NCBI GenBank assembly: GCA_020722945.1
Contig: DYJV01000027.1
Location: 1 to 32,204, forward strand
Direction of reading: 5' to 3'
DNA length: 32,204 bases
Source of the DNA: Candidatus Methylomirabilis sp.
GTDB lineage: Bacteria; DYJV01
In this document: positions 9,472 to 18,245 of the stretch, in pieces
Numbering within the stretch: position 1 is the stretch's first letter
How the letters are laid out: each line of letters opens with the position of its first letter
Made by a program: the position numbers and the translations under genes
Notes under the pieces: generated by a model
The model's input: the letters and a program-made list of their open reading frames with translations, nothing else
Database searches by the model: none
What the model was told of the DNA's origin: nothing

Positions 9472-10532
9472 TCTATGTTATTTCCACTGTGGTAGTATTA
9501 GCTGTTCTTATATTTGTCCATGAGCTTGGACATTTTACATTTGCAAAACTTTTCAAAGTCCATGTTTTAAAATTTTCTTTAGGTTTTGGTCCAAAAATTT
9601 TATCTTTTAAAAGGGAGGAGACAGAATATATGTTATCACTGCTTCCTCTTGGTGGTTATGTAAAATTGCTTGGAGAGGACCCTGATGAAGGTATTGAGGA
9701 GAATTTAAAGGAGTATTCATACAATACAAAGAGTGCTCTACAGAAAAGTCTTATTATATTTGGTGGACCACTATTCAATTTTATCTTTGCTGCAATAGTT
9801 TTTTCAATAATATTTTTAAAAGGTGTCCCTGTAATTTTGCCTGTGGTAGGTGAGGTGCAGGAGGGGATGCCTGCAATATCTTCAGGTATCAAGAAGGGCG
9901 ATATTGTAACATCTATCAATAATCTTGAAATAAAGATTTGGGATGATATTTCATCTATTATCTCTAAAAGTAAAGGTCAAGATATAGAGATTACAGTCAA
10001 AAGGGGTAAAGATGAGTTTCAATTTTCTATCAAGCCTATAATTAAAGAGGATAAAAATATATTTGGAGAGAAAAGGGAGAGATACATAATTGGTATAGTT
10101 GCTGATATGACTAAACAAGAGATAAAAAAAGTTAGTTTATTTGAAGCATCAGCTATGGGTCTAAAGGAAACATACAAATGGATCAAACTTACTGTTGTTA
10201 GTGTTGTGAAACTAATACAGCGGATTATCCCAATTGATACTATCGGCGGGCCAATAATGATTGGTCAGATTGCGGGGGATCAGGCTAAAGAGGGTATCCT
10301 AAATTTCCTTTTCTTCCTTGGAGTAATAAGTGTTAATCTTGGGGTTTTTAATCTTTTTCCGATCCCTATCCTTGACGGCGGGCATATAGTTATAATTCTC
10401 CTTGAAAAGCTGAGGGGTAAAGCTATAGATATCAAAAAACTCGAAATTGTTCAGAAATTTGGATTATCGATACTACTTCTTCTTATGTTTTTTGCTTTTT
10501 ATAATGATATTATAAGATTAGTAAACCGATGA
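9468..10532 (+). CDS. rseP: Site-2 zinc metalloprotease RseP/YaeL
   Basis: The 354-residue membrane protease cuts transmembrane segments, for instance of anti-sigma factors or leftover signal peptides. The zinc site is HELGH (residues 18-22) in the first helix, and the third ligand lies in NLFPIPILDGGH near residue 300. A single PDZ domain (about 115-200, with GIKKGDIVTSINNLEI) sits between. E. coli RseP has two PDZ domains and about 450 residues, so this is the shorter single-PDZ form common outside gammaproteobacteria. It overlaps dxr and tsaB by four bases each. Confidence 0.95.
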   Translation: MIYVISTVVVLAVLIFVHELGHFTFAKLFKVHVLKFSLGFGPKILSFKREETEYMLSLLPLGGYVKLLGEDPDEGIEENLKEYSYNTKSALQKSLIIFGGPLFNFIFAAIVFSIIFLKGVPVILPVVGEVQEGMPAISSGIKKGDIVTSINNLEIKIWDDISSIISKSKGQDIEITVKRGKDEFQFSIKPIIKEDKNIFGEKRERYIIGIVADMTKQEIKKVSLFEASAMGLKETYKWIKLTVVSVVKLIQRIIPIDTIGGPIMIGQIAGDQAKEGILNFLFFLGVISVNLGVFNLFPIPILDGGHIVIILLEKLRGKAIDIKKLEIVQKFGLSILLLLMFFAFYNDIIRLVNR

Positions 10533-11155
10533 TAATTTTGGCTGTTGACACATCGACTTCAAGTGGCAGTGTTGCTCTTTTGGATAATTGTGAATTGCTT
10601 GGTGAAATATACCTTTCACTCGACTCGACTCATTCAGAGAGAGTTCTCTCCTGTATAGATTCACTCTTTCATTTCTTAAAAATGGATATTTCAGATGTTG
10701 ATCTATTTGTTTCCTCTATAGGACCAGGTTCTTTTACAGGGATAAGGATAGGGTTGAGCCTATTAAAAGGTTTTGCTACCGCACTTTCAAAACCTTTGAC
10801 AGGTGTCCCGTCTATAGATGCAGTAGCTTTGGAATTTCCATTTTATGGGAATTTTTATGCTTTTATTGAAGGGAGGGGAGATGAGATATTTTATGCCCAA
10901 TTTGAGAAGAGCAGTAGAGGGATTTTTAGGGTATCAGATTATAAGATTGATAAATTTTCTATTATTGATAATTTTGAAAATAAAATAGGTGTATTTAAAA
11001 ATAAAAACTTAGATAAATCAATTTTTAAAGGTGTCTTATATGCTCACAATTTTGGAATACTTGGATACCACAAATTTAACTCCTTATCAAAAGAGGAGAA
11101 TAATATTTTACCCCTTTATCTAAGAAAAAGTGATGCTGAAATTGCCCAAAATTAA
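10529..11155 (+). CDS. tsaB: tRNA threonylcarbamoyladenosine biosynthesis protein TsaB
   Basis: TsaB (YeaZ) is the non-catalytic ASKHA-fold partner of TsaD in forming t6A37 on ANN-decoding tRNAs. The N-terminal ILAVDTSTSSGSVALLD, HSERVLSCID and SIGPGSFTGIRIGL are diagnostic. The 208-residue length is close to the usual 220-230, and the C-terminal domain is the less conserved half, as normal. It is coupled to rseP by an ATGA overlap and followed after two bases by an ABC permease gene. Confidence 0.92.
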   Translation: MIILAVDTSTSSGSVALLDNCELLGEIYLSLDSTHSERVLSCIDSLFHFLKMDISDVDLFVSSIGPGSFTGIRIGLSLLKGFATALSKPLTGVPSIDAVALEFPFYGNFYAFIEGRGDEIFYAQFEKSSRGIFRVSDYKIDKFSIIDNFENKIGVFKNKNLDKSIFKGVLYAHNFGILGYHKFNSLSKEENNILPLYLRKSDAEIAQN

Positions 11156-11157
11156 AA

Positions 11158-12360
11158 ATGATTAAAGAGATTTTTAAAGGTCTTTTACTAAACAAAACTC
11201 TTACTTTCCTTATGTTTCTTGGCCTTTTTATCAGCACTTTGTCTCTCAGCTCTATAATAATAATCAGTAACGGTGTAAAAAATGAGATTGTTAAAAGCTT
11301 AAAAACCTTTGGATTTGGTTACGATTCAATACTGATACTTGCTGGACCAGGTAAACTTTTTAGCCACCAGAAGGGGAAATTTAACACATTAAAGATGACT
11401 GATGTATTAGAAATAGAGCGGATAGATGGGGTGAAAGCTGTTTCACCATTTAACCATAATTTTGGTGTGAATAGTTCATACAAAAATAATTTTTTGAGCA
11501 TAGATGTTTTTGGTGTTCACCCTCAATTTTCTCGTTTGCATGAATACCCTATACGTTACGGGAGATTTATAGATGATGCTGATGTTAGGAGGAAGGCTAA
11601 AGTCTGTGTCATTGGAAATACAGTCGTAAAGAACCTATTTAAAGATAGTGGGAAATTTGCAGTAGGCCAGTTTATAAAAATATCAGACCTATATTTTCAA
11701 GTTATAGGTGTTTATCAAACAAAAGGCTCTGCTGGTCCATTTGATATTGATAAGAGGGTGCTGACACCTTTATCTGTTTTTAACGATATCCTTTTTCATC
11801 AAGATTATTTGAGAGGTGCAAAGATTGTTGTTGAAAATCCAGATCATATAACCTCTAATATGGCGGATATAGGGAAAATTTTAAGAAAGAGGCACAATAT
11901 AAAAGATGGTCATGTTGATGATTTTAGGTTAATAACATCTGATGACATAATAAAATTTGTAAATAAGTCTACTGACCAGCTTTCAAAAATATTATTCGCA
12001 ATTGCAACTATATCTTTTTTTGTCAGTGGACTGACTATACTAAACATTATGCTCACATCTGTATTTAAAAGAATAAAGGAGATAGGGGTAAGAAGGGCAT
12101 GTGGAGCAAAGAAAATAGATATATTAAAGCAATTTTTAAGTGAGTCAATACTTGTTTCCATTACAGGGGCAATGTCAGGTGTAATAGTTACTTCGTTGCT
12201 GCTTTGGGCTTTACATAGCAAAATAAAATTTAAGATACTGATTTCAGCAGAGCCGTTTATTGTAAGTTTACTTTTTGGGATATTAATAGGGGGATTTTTC
12301 GGTTTCTTCCCTGCTTTTAAAGCAGCTCAGGTTGATCCGATAAGAGCGATTAATGATTAG
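11158..12360 (+). CDS. MacB/FtsX-type ABC transporter permease (first of a pair)
   Basis: The 400-residue protein has the MacB/LolC layout. One N-terminal transmembrane helix (about 11-36) and a large extracytoplasmic MacB-PCD-like domain (about 40-270) precede three C-terminal helices in the FtsX domain (about 278-395). The coupling motif KRIKEIGVRRACGAKKIDI is clear and the end FFPAFKAAQVDPIRAI is typical. Such permeases drive extrusion or lipoprotein transfer together with an ATPase; neither an ATPase nor a membrane-fusion gene is in this window. It begins two bases after tsaB with no evident Shine-Dalgarno, so translation is probably coupled. It overlaps the second permease by eight bases. 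Confidence 0.88.
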   Translation: MIKEIFKGLLLNKTLTFLMFLGLFISTLSLSSIIIISNGVKNEIVKSLKTFGFGYDSILILAGPGKLFSHQKGKFNTLKMTDVLEIERIDGVKAVSPFNHNFGVNSSYKNNFLSIDVFGVHPQFSRLHEYPIRYGRFIDDADVRRKAKVCVIGNTVVKNLFKDSGKFAVGQFIKISDLYFQVIGVYQTKGSAGPFDIDKRVLTPLSVFNDILFHQDYLRGAKIVVENPDHITSNMADIGKILRKRHNIKDGHVDDFRLITSDDIIKFVNKSTDQLSKILFAIATISFFVSGLTILNIMLTSVFKRIKEIGVRRACGAKKIDILKQFLSESILVSITGAMSGVIVTSLLLWALHSKIKFKILISAEPFIVSLLFGILIGGFFGFFPAFKAAQVDPIRAIND

Positions 12361-13552
12361 ATACATTATAAAAGCGGTTTTAAAAGATTTTAGTCAATAC
12401 ATACTTGCAACTCTTGGTTTGATAATAGGGATAACTGCTCTTATATCAATGAGTTACCTTGGGTTAGTAGGCAAGATCAAATTGTATAATGAGATAAAAT
12501 CTCAAGGTATAAATATAATAAATGTCTATCCAGAAACAGTCAAGCAGACACCTATAAGAAAAAATGTTTCTGGAATGTTGCCATCTCTTAAAGATAGAGA
12601 GCTTGAATTCTCAAGGAGTAGTTTGCTGGCAGTTGATTACTCTATACCTGTAAAAATTGCTCAGAAGCAGATCAAATACCTTGGTAGAGTTGCAAATTCT
12701 GTTGATGTAATAGGAACCTCAGTTGAGTATCTCTATGGTATGAACTATAAAGTTGTTTATGGTGAGAGTATAGATGACAATTCAGAGGGTTGCGTAATAG
12801 GCTGGACACTCTTTAAAGACCTTTTTGATGAAAGTATTGATGCTATTGGCAGTCCGATAAATGTAAATGGGAAGTTTATAAAGGTTATTGGGATACTTGG
12901 GAAAACAGGAGTTAGCAGCTCTGGTCAGGATAAAGACAATCTAATAGTTATGCCAATAGATTACTTCATTGAAAGATTTAAAAATGATAATTACTTTGAT
13001 GCTATCTATATCCAACCTCACGAGATAGAATCTCTCAAAGATGTAAAAAACAACCTTATTTATCTTTTGAAAAGTCTCAAAAACAACTTTGTTCTTCCAA
13101 AACCTGAAGATTTTTCTGTCAGAACGATGGACTCATATCTTGATAAACAGCGTCAGATAGGTTCAATGATGGTTGTTACTACATTTATAGTTTCCTCTAT
13201 CACCATGCTTGTGGGAGGATTGGGAGTAATGGCTGTAATGCTCATACTTTCTATAAAAGAGACACGGGAGATTGGTATCAAAAGAGCTATTGGTGCTACA
13301 AGCCGAGCGGTTTTTGTTGAATATATCATCAAATCACTCTTCATCGCTTTTGTGAGCAGTTTTTTTGGAGTGATTTTAGGTTTGGTATCTTGTTTTATAA
13401 TAGAGAAATCAAATGGAGTCTCTGCTCCTTACCCTTGGAACTACACTATGTTAGGAATTTTTCTTGCTTTTGCTGTCTCTATAATTTTTGGTCTTCTCCC
13501 TGCGTATAAATCTTCAAGGATAGAACCTTATGAAGCTCTCCATTATCAGTAG
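12353..13552 (+). CDS. MacB/FtsX-type ABC transporter permease (second of a pair)
   Basis: This 399-residue protein has the same architecture as its neighbour: an N-terminal helix (about 12-35), a periplasmic MacB-PCD-like domain (about 40-265) and three C-terminal helices. The signature KETREIGIKRAIGATSRAV follows GGLGVMAVMLILS, and the protein ends LLPAYKSSRIEPYEALHYQ. The two permeases differ in sequence, so a heterodimeric exporter is likely. The substrate cannot be inferred. Sitting last in an operon with uppS, cdsA, dxr and rseP suggests an envelope role, which is inference from context. Confidence 0.88.
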   Translation: MIRYIIKAVLKDFSQYILATLGLIIGITALISMSYLGLVGKIKLYNEIKSQGINIINVYPETVKQTPIRKNVSGMLPSLKDRELEFSRSSLLAVDYSIPVKIAQKQIKYLGRVANSVDVIGTSVEYLYGMNYKVVYGESIDDNSEGCVIGWTLFKDLFDESIDAIGSPINVNGKFIKVIGILGKTGVSSSGQDKDNLIVMPIDYFIERFKNDNYFDAIYIQPHEIESLKDVKNNLIYLLKSLKNNFVLPKPEDFSVRTMDSYLDKQRQIGSMMVVTTFIVSSITMLVGGLGVMAVMLILSIKETREIGIKRAIGATSRAVFVEYIIKSLFIAFVSSFFGVILGLVSCFIIEKSNGVSAPYPWNYTMLGIFLAFAVSIIFGLLPAYKSSRIEPYEALHYQ

Positions 13553-13590
13553 TGGGGGAATTTTAATGGCCATAAAGTGGGTATTTTTAG

Positions 13591-13619
13591 TTGACTTTGA
13601 AAATATTTGAGAGTATCCG
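13591..13619 (+). promoter_or_regulatory. Tentative promoter ahead of the hypothetical gene
   Basis: TTGACT (13591-13596), a 17-base spacer and TATCCG (13614-13619) form a promoter candidate with a good -35 and a poor -10. Downstream, ttcaatatt (13625-13633) and aatattgaa (13660-13668) form a 9-bp inverted repeat followed by an A-run and a T-run. This could be an operator, or a weak terminator for the preceding operon. Confidence 0.3.
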
Positions 13620-13698
13620 TCAATTTCAATATTTTTCTACCACATTTCAAAATAATCTTAATATTGAAAAAAATTTTTTTTTCTGATAGTAGGTGAGT

Positions 13699-14211
13699 AT
13701 GAATAATATACAAGAGAATTTATTTTATACCCTTAAAGAGTTACAGATATTGATGAATGATTTTGAAAAAGTTTATCTTGTTCTTACTAAAAATATAGAT
13801 AAATTTAATATCTCCTCTGATAGTGACAAGTTTTATCTTTCATGGGTAGCAGGTCTTAACTTTTATGGTCATAACGATATTCATATAAAGCAGATGGAGA
13901 CATTTACCTTCTTTGAGAATATTGCCCAACTACTAAATATCCAAAATTTATCTCTAAAATCTATTCTCTTCATATATTTTTCAATTGCTGCTATACACAT
14001 AAAAAATTACAAAAATATAAAAAGTAACGATTTTTATATAGACTACATAAAAAATATTTTACATGGTGCAATTGTCTTGGAGGTTGTAAAGAGTGACAAT
14101 GAGAAGGATGGTAGTAAATCTTGGGATATTTCCACTCTTCACAAATATTTCACACTAAACTATCAAATAAAGGACCTCTTCCAAAAATCAAAATCTTTTT
14201 CAATTAATTAA
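13699..14211 (+). CDS. Hypothetical protein, 170 residues
   Basis: I do not recognise this protein. It begins MNNIQENLFYTLKELQ and is predicted mostly helical and soluble, with no signal peptide, transmembrane segment, Cys cluster or known motif. It is rich in Ile, Lys, Asn, Phe and Tyr. The ATG at 13699 is preferred to an in-frame GTG at 13693 because AGGTGAG (13691-13697) aligns with the 16S tail at normal effective spacing for the ATG. Codon use resembles the neighbours, so it is probably a real gene. It lies 70 bases before efp on the same strand, with no terminator between, but a link to EF-P function would be speculation. Confidence 0.7.
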   Translation: MNNIQENLFYTLKELQILMNDFEKVYLVLTKNIDKFNISSDSDKFYLSWVAGLNFYGHNDIHIKQMETFTFFENIAQLLNIQNLSLKSILFIYFSIAAIHIKNYKNIKSNDFYIDYIKNILHGAIVLEVVKSDNEKDGSKSWDISTLHKYFTLNYQIKDLFQKSKSFSIN

Positions 14212-14280
14212 GATTTACCTGCACCAATTATATAAAAATATATTTATTACAAATATATATTAAAAATATTAGGAGGAGTT

Positions 14281-14838
14281 ATGTATTCAACTTCAGATAT
14301 CAGAAAGGGTTTAAAAATAGAAATGGATAATGACCCTTATGTTATTGTTGATTTTCTTCATGTTAAGCCCGGAAAAGGTGGAGCTTTTGTAAGGACAAAG
14401 CTTAAAAACCTCAAAACATCATCTGTTATTGACAGAACATTCAGATCAGGTGAAAAGCTTAAAAAAGCAGATATGGAAGAGAAAAGTATGCAATATCTAT
14501 ACACTGACGGGGATAATTGTGTCTTTATGGATAACGAAACATACGAGCAACTTCATTTACCACTTGAGAAAATTGAGTTTGAAAAAAATTTTTTAAAGGA
14601 AAATCTCAATATTACTGTTCTATTCTTTAAAGGTATCCCTATAAGTGTAGATTTGCCAAACTTTGTCCAGCTTGAAGTTACATATACAGAGCCGGGTCTC
14701 AAAGGTGATACTGCATCTTCTGCAAGTAAGCCAGCAACACTTGAAACAGGTTATTCTTTGAATGTTCCTCTTTTTATCAATATTGGAGATGTGCTAAAAA
14801 TAGACACAAGGACAGGTGATTATCTCGAAAGGCTCTAA
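14281..14838 (+). CDS. efp: Translation elongation factor P
   Basis: EF-P rescues ribosomes stalled on polyproline. The 185-residue protein has the three beta domains of the family. The loop that reaches the peptidyl-transferase centre reads HVKPGKGGAF with Lys at position 32, equivalent to the E. coli lysine modified by EpmA. No epmA, epmB or other modification gene is in the window. QLEVTYTEPGLKGDTA and the C-terminal GDVLKIDTRTGDYLERL are signature segments. An AGGAGGAG (14271-14278) lies just before the ATG. Confidence 0.97.
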   Translation: MYSTSDIRKGLKIEMDNDPYVIVDFLHVKPGKGGAFVRTKLKNLKTSSVIDRTFRSGEKLKKADMEEKSMQYLYTDGDNCVFMDNETYEQLHLPLEKIEFEKNFLKENLNITVLFFKGIPISVDLPNFVQLEVTYTEPGLKGDTASSASKPATLETGYSLNVPLFINIGDVLKIDTRTGDYLERL

Positions 14839-14944
14839 TATAAATTTAAGGAAGGTTCAATTTTTGTATTCAAAGTTGAGTTGTCAGCTGATTTTAATGT
14901 AGTAGCAATGTTATTTACAATTTCAAAGTTGTATTTGAATCACT

Positions 14945-15697
14945 CTATTTATGATTGAGTTTCCAGCTTATCCTATTTTTTATATCTGAAAGTAAGCTAC
15001 TTGTTATATTAAATTTTACTCCATAGCCCTCAAAAAACTTCTCTCTCATTTCAGAGGTTATTTGAGGGCTATTGTAGTGATTATATTTCTTTAATGATCT
15101 CATGAATCTCTCTATATCTCTTTTTTTGTAATACAAATCATCAGAGTAGAAACTTTTATCAAAATCTATCAGTTTTACAATGTTATCTTTTGTTATGAAG
15201 TTTTTTAGGTGTAAATCGCTGTGTATTATATTGTGGTTGTGCAAACTCTTGCTTATCTCACCCATTTTAAAGAGTAAGTTAGCAATATCTCTTTTTGGAA
15301 GATTCTCTTTTAAAAAACTTATCATATCAAGACTTTCGAAATTGATTGTTACAATAAATCCGTGTGCAAAAATCTCTCTTTTTGAGATGATAGCCACTAC
15401 CTCTGTTGTTGGAAAGTTAACAGAGTTGAGATAGTGATGAATTTGGAACTCTTTTAAAAATCGATTCTCACTTATAAAATTGTTTTTAAATAGCCCCCTA
15501 AAAACTCCTCCATGGAGATACTCCCTTATTATAAAGTTATCAAATTGATAAAGTGAAGCTCTGCCGGAATATTTGTTGCACTTTTTATCAAAATTGTTTA
15601 TTAACTCATTTATCTTATCTTTATAATAGGGGGTTGTAAAGATTCTGAATCCTTTAAATTCAAATGAATTAAAATCTTGGTCAGTTGATAAACTCAT
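14945..15697 (-). CDS. Kdo kinase-like / lipopolysaccharide kinase (InaA/WaaP family)
   Basis: The 250-residue protein has an RIO/eukaryotic-type kinase fold. It shows GRASLY then IIREYLHGGVFRGLF (residues 45-70), a pattern shared with KdkA 3-deoxy-D-manno-octulosonate kinases. The catalytic HSDLHLKNF (159-167; Asp161 and Asn166) and metal-binding LIDFDKS (176-182; Asp178) are intact. KdkA phosphorylates the Kdo of LPS, so this supports a diderm envelope. WaaP-type heptose kinase is the alternative. It converges on efp downstream. Its start at 15697 lies a few bases from the inferred start of the plus-strand small ORF leading to pgpA, leaving no free promoter space. Confidence 0.8.
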   Translation of the reverse strand: MSLSTDQDFNSFEFKGFRIFTTPYYKDKINELINNFDKKCNKYSGRASLYQFDNFIIREYLHGGVFRGLFKNNFISENRFLKEFQIHHYLNSVNFPTTEVVAIISKREIFAHGFIVTINFESLDMISFLKENLPKRDIANLLFKMGEISKSLHNHNIIHSDLHLKNFITKDNIVKLIDFDKSFYSDDLYYKKRDIERFMRSLKKYNHYNSPQITSEMREKFFEGYGVKFNITSSLLSDIKNRISWKLNHK

Positions 15698-15701
15698 ACT
15701 T

Positions 15702-15908
15702 ATTCCGAGAAAAGAGATTTTTTTTGTAAATTTTATATTAGAAAGTTATGAGCATATAGGATTTGTAACCACAATAGACCCTTATGCAGCACTTCTAAAG
15801 GTAACACTTTCTGCATATTTTGTTGATGAATTTGAGAATATTATAAATGACCTCAAAAAGCAAGTAGAGATAACCTTTATTTCTCAAGATGATTCAGATA
15901 AAATATGA
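15702..15908 (+). CDS. Small DUF4911-like protein with no canonical start codon
   Basis: An open frame ending in TGA (15906-15908) encodes, after IPRKEIFF, the segment VNFILESYEHIGFVTTID and then PYAALLKVTLSAYF and IINDLKKQVEI. This resembles my recollection of DUF4911 proteins, about 70-80 residues and often near pgpA. The frame contains no ATG, GTG or TTG at a sensible position. ATT at 15702 (start as in infC) or ATA at 15696 are the nearest options, neither with a Shine-Dalgarno. It overlaps the first 20 bases of pgpA, suggesting coupling. It could instead be a gene that lost its start, or a sequencing error in the T-run at 15718-15725. Coordinates of the 5' end are provisional. Confidence 0.5.
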   Translation: MPRKEIFFVNFILESYEHIGFVTTIDPYAALLKVTLSAYFVDEFENIINDLKKQVEITFISQDDSDKI

Positions 15909-16374
15909 TTTTTTACAAAAAATACATACCCTTTTAGCAACAGGGTTTTATAGTGGATATTCAAAATATTGCCCCGGCACAGTGGGGACACTTGCCTCAA
16001 TCCCTATAATATTTTCTCTAAATATTTTATTCTCTCCAAGAGCTCTATTACTCCCTTTTTTACTCTTCACCCTCTATTCATTTTTTATATGCTGGGATGT
16101 ATCAAAGATATTCAAGAGTGATGACCCAAGGGAGATTGTTATAGATGAATGGCTCGGATTTTTTGTCACGGTATATTATTTACCTATTAATTTTACTGTT
16201 TATTTACTTGGATTTATACTTTTTAGGATATTTGACATTATAAAGCCGTTCCCGATAAATTATATAGATAGAAATATTAAATATGGTGTAGGTGTGGTGC
16301 TTGATGATATAGTAGCAGGTATATTTGCAAATGTATCTATAAGGCTTCTAATCTTTGCATATACTATATTTTAG
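15889..16374 (+). CDS. pgpA: Phosphatidylglycerophosphatase A
   Basis: PgpA removes the phosphate from phosphatidylglycerophosphate to give phosphatidylglycerol, downstream of CdsA. The 161-residue membrane protein has the family motifs CPGTVGTL (residues 28-35), EIVIDEWLGF (82-91), LFRIFDIIKPFP (111-122) and VVLDDIVAG (136-144), with about four hydrophobic helices. The ATG at 15889 lacks a strong Shine-Dalgarno and lies inside the end of the small upstream ORF, consistent with translational coupling. Its last 11 bases overlap the 3' end of the convergent diguanylate cyclase gene. Confidence 0.93.
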   Translation: MIQIKYDFLQKIHTLLATGFYSGYSKYCPGTVGTLASIPIIFSLNILFSPRALLLPFLLFTLYSFFICWDVSKIFKSDDPREIVIDEWLGFFVTVYYLPINFTVYLLGFILFRIFDIIKPFPINYIDRNIKYGVGVVLDDIVAGIFANVSIRLLIFAYTIF

Positions 16375-18172
16375 AGGATTTTTTGTCTTGATACATCCTC
16401 ACATCGGAATACCTATAAAGCTCCTCTATGGTGTTCCCATGGAGAGGATAGATAGCCAAACCTACAGCACAAGTGATATTTATCAGGATATTAGAAAGAG
16501 TATAAGGCTCCCCAATGGTGCTCTTTATCTTATCAATGATTTTGTTGTCATCTTCAATATCTTTAAAGTTATTCAAAATAATTACAAATTCATCCCCGGC
16601 AACTCTTGCAACTGTATCTGTCTCACGGAAAAGGTGTTTTAATCTTTTTGCAATATCAACAAGGAGTAGATCCCCTATTTCGTGCCCATAAGTATCGTTA
16701 ACTTTTTTAAAGTGATTTATGTCAACGAAGATAAATGCAAAATTTATATTATCTCTTCTTGAAAAGAGTATACTTTGCTCTACTCTATCTTTTAGAAGGA
16801 GACGGTTGGGTAACTTTGTGAGAAAATCGTGCTCTGCTGCATGTTTTATCCTGTTGGTTTTTTCTACTCTCAATGTTATATCAGAGATGAAATTGATAAC
16901 AGCGGGTTTATCTTGCCACTCAAATAGTGAACCACTTGTTTCAAGCCATATTATCTGACCATCTTTTCTTTTTATTCTGAAAGTCAAAAATTTGGGGACA
17001 TCTTCATTTGCTAACCTTTTTTTATGGATAGTAGAAACAAGCTCTTTATCATCAGGGTAAATATTAGTAATATAGTTCATATTATTCAGCTCTTCAGGGG
17101 AGTAACCGGTGATCTCTGTGAGAGCATGATTAAAATATACAATTTTACCATCTTGTATAACAGATATCCCTACATGTGAAGATTCGAGTATCTTTTGGTG
17201 TGAATGCTCGCTCTCTTTTAGTGCATTTGTAAGCTTTTCGTTCTCTTGAAGCTTAAAAAGGAGCTCAGCCCTTAATTTTTGGAGTTTTTCATTTAATTGT
17301 CTGGTATGTAAGAGCCATAATATAATGATACCCAAAATTGATCCAAAAATTAATGATAGATAAAATATCAGTTTGTAATCTATCCTATAATCTACCTTTA
17401 TTGAAGCGTGATCATTTGCTATCTTCCTTGCTTCCTGAGGTGTGATAGTGCTGATTGATTTGTTGATTATATCTCTTAATATCGGTAAATCGTTTCTCAC
17501 GGCTGATTTTAGACTATTTTGGGAAATTTCTCTTGGAAGTTCCCCTCCAATTTTCAGATTAAAGAATCCATAGTTTTTTATTGTATAAACAGCCATTGTA
17601 AGAGGGCGGAGAGTAATATCAGCTTTTTTGGAAGAAACAAGTTCAAAAGCTTCTTTTTCAGATTTGGTAGGGATTATTTTTAGATTAGGGTAGTTGGTTT
17701 CTATTATTTCAAAAATATTTGTTTCAGTGGGGATAGCAATACTTTTGTCTTTTAGTTCTTTAAAGTCAGAGATGTAGTTGTCATCCTCTCTGATTACAAT
17801 TATGTTGGGGTCATCAAAATAAGAGCTGGTGAAAAGGAATTTCTTTTGTCGTTCGGGTGTTTCATTCATGCCTGCTATGAGATCACATTTACCATTTTTT
17901 GAAAGAGTCATCGTCTCTTCCCAATCAGAAGTTTTCATAATGGTATATTTTAGATTTACTCTGCTTGCCATAACTTTAAAAAGATCTGCTACAATACCGA
18001 TATACTCACCTTCAGAATTAATCTTTTCGTAAGGATACCAATCAGGGTCAACACAGACTCTGACAATCTCATTTTGAATAAAATTCTTCTCATCTTCTGT
18101 AAGATCTATACAGAAAGATAGAGATGGTAAAATAAGTAGTATAAGAGCAAAAATTATTTTTGTTATAGCCAC
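16364..18172 (-). CDS. Diguanylate cyclase with periplasmic solute-binding and PAS sensor domains
   Basis: The 602-residue protein starts with a signal peptide (about 1-21), then a bacterial extracellular solute-binding family 3 domain (36-256), one transmembrane helix (268-288), a coiled-coil linker (291-325), a PAS domain (326-436) and a GGDEF domain (440-602). The active-site motif reads AGDEF (525-529), a variant known in active cyclases. RETD at 516-519, five residues upstream, is the c-di-GMP inhibitory I-site. It probably converts a periplasmic amino-acid-like signal into c-di-GMP. The start is unclear: GTG at 18172 encodes a plausible signal peptide, but AAGGGGAG abuts and overlaps it. 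Confidence 0.9.
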   Translation of the reverse strand: MAITKIIFALILLILPSLSFCIDLTEDEKNFIQNEIVRVCVDPDWYPYEKINSEGEYIGIVADLFKVMASRVNLKYTIMKTSDWEETMTLSKNGKCDLIAGMNETPERQKKFLFTSSYFDDPNIIVIREDDNYISDFKELKDKSIAIPTETNIFEIIETNYPNLKIIPTKSEKEAFELVSSKKADITLRPLTMAVYTIKNYGFFNLKIGGELPREISQNSLKSAVRNDLPILRDIINKSISTITPQEARKIANDHASIKVDYRIDYKLIFYLSLIFGSILGIIILWLLHTRQLNEKLQKLRAELLFKLQENEKLTNALKESEHSHQKILESSHVGISVIQDGKIVYFNHALTEITGYSPEELNNMNYITNIYPDDKELVSTIHKKRLANEDVPKFLTFRIKRKDGQIIWLETSGSLFEWQDKPAVINFISDITLRVEKTNRIKHAAEHDFLTKLPNRLLLKDRVEQSILFSRRDNINFAFIFVDINHFKKVNDTYGHEIGDLLLVDIAKRLKHLFRETDTVARVAGDEFVIILNNFKDIEDDNKIIDKIKSTIGEPYTLSNILINITCAVGLAIYPLHGNTIEELYRYSDVRMYQDKKSSKI

Positions 18173-18245
18173 TCCCCTTTTATATTTTCTTTTTTGAAAC
18201 GATAAAGAGAATTAGATTTATTAACATAATACAATATTTATAAAA

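Noticed and set aside
14839-14944. Possible terminator between efp and the convergent kinase gene (attcaaa ... tttgaat).
   Set aside because: The arms are 7 bp, far apart and not followed by a T-run.
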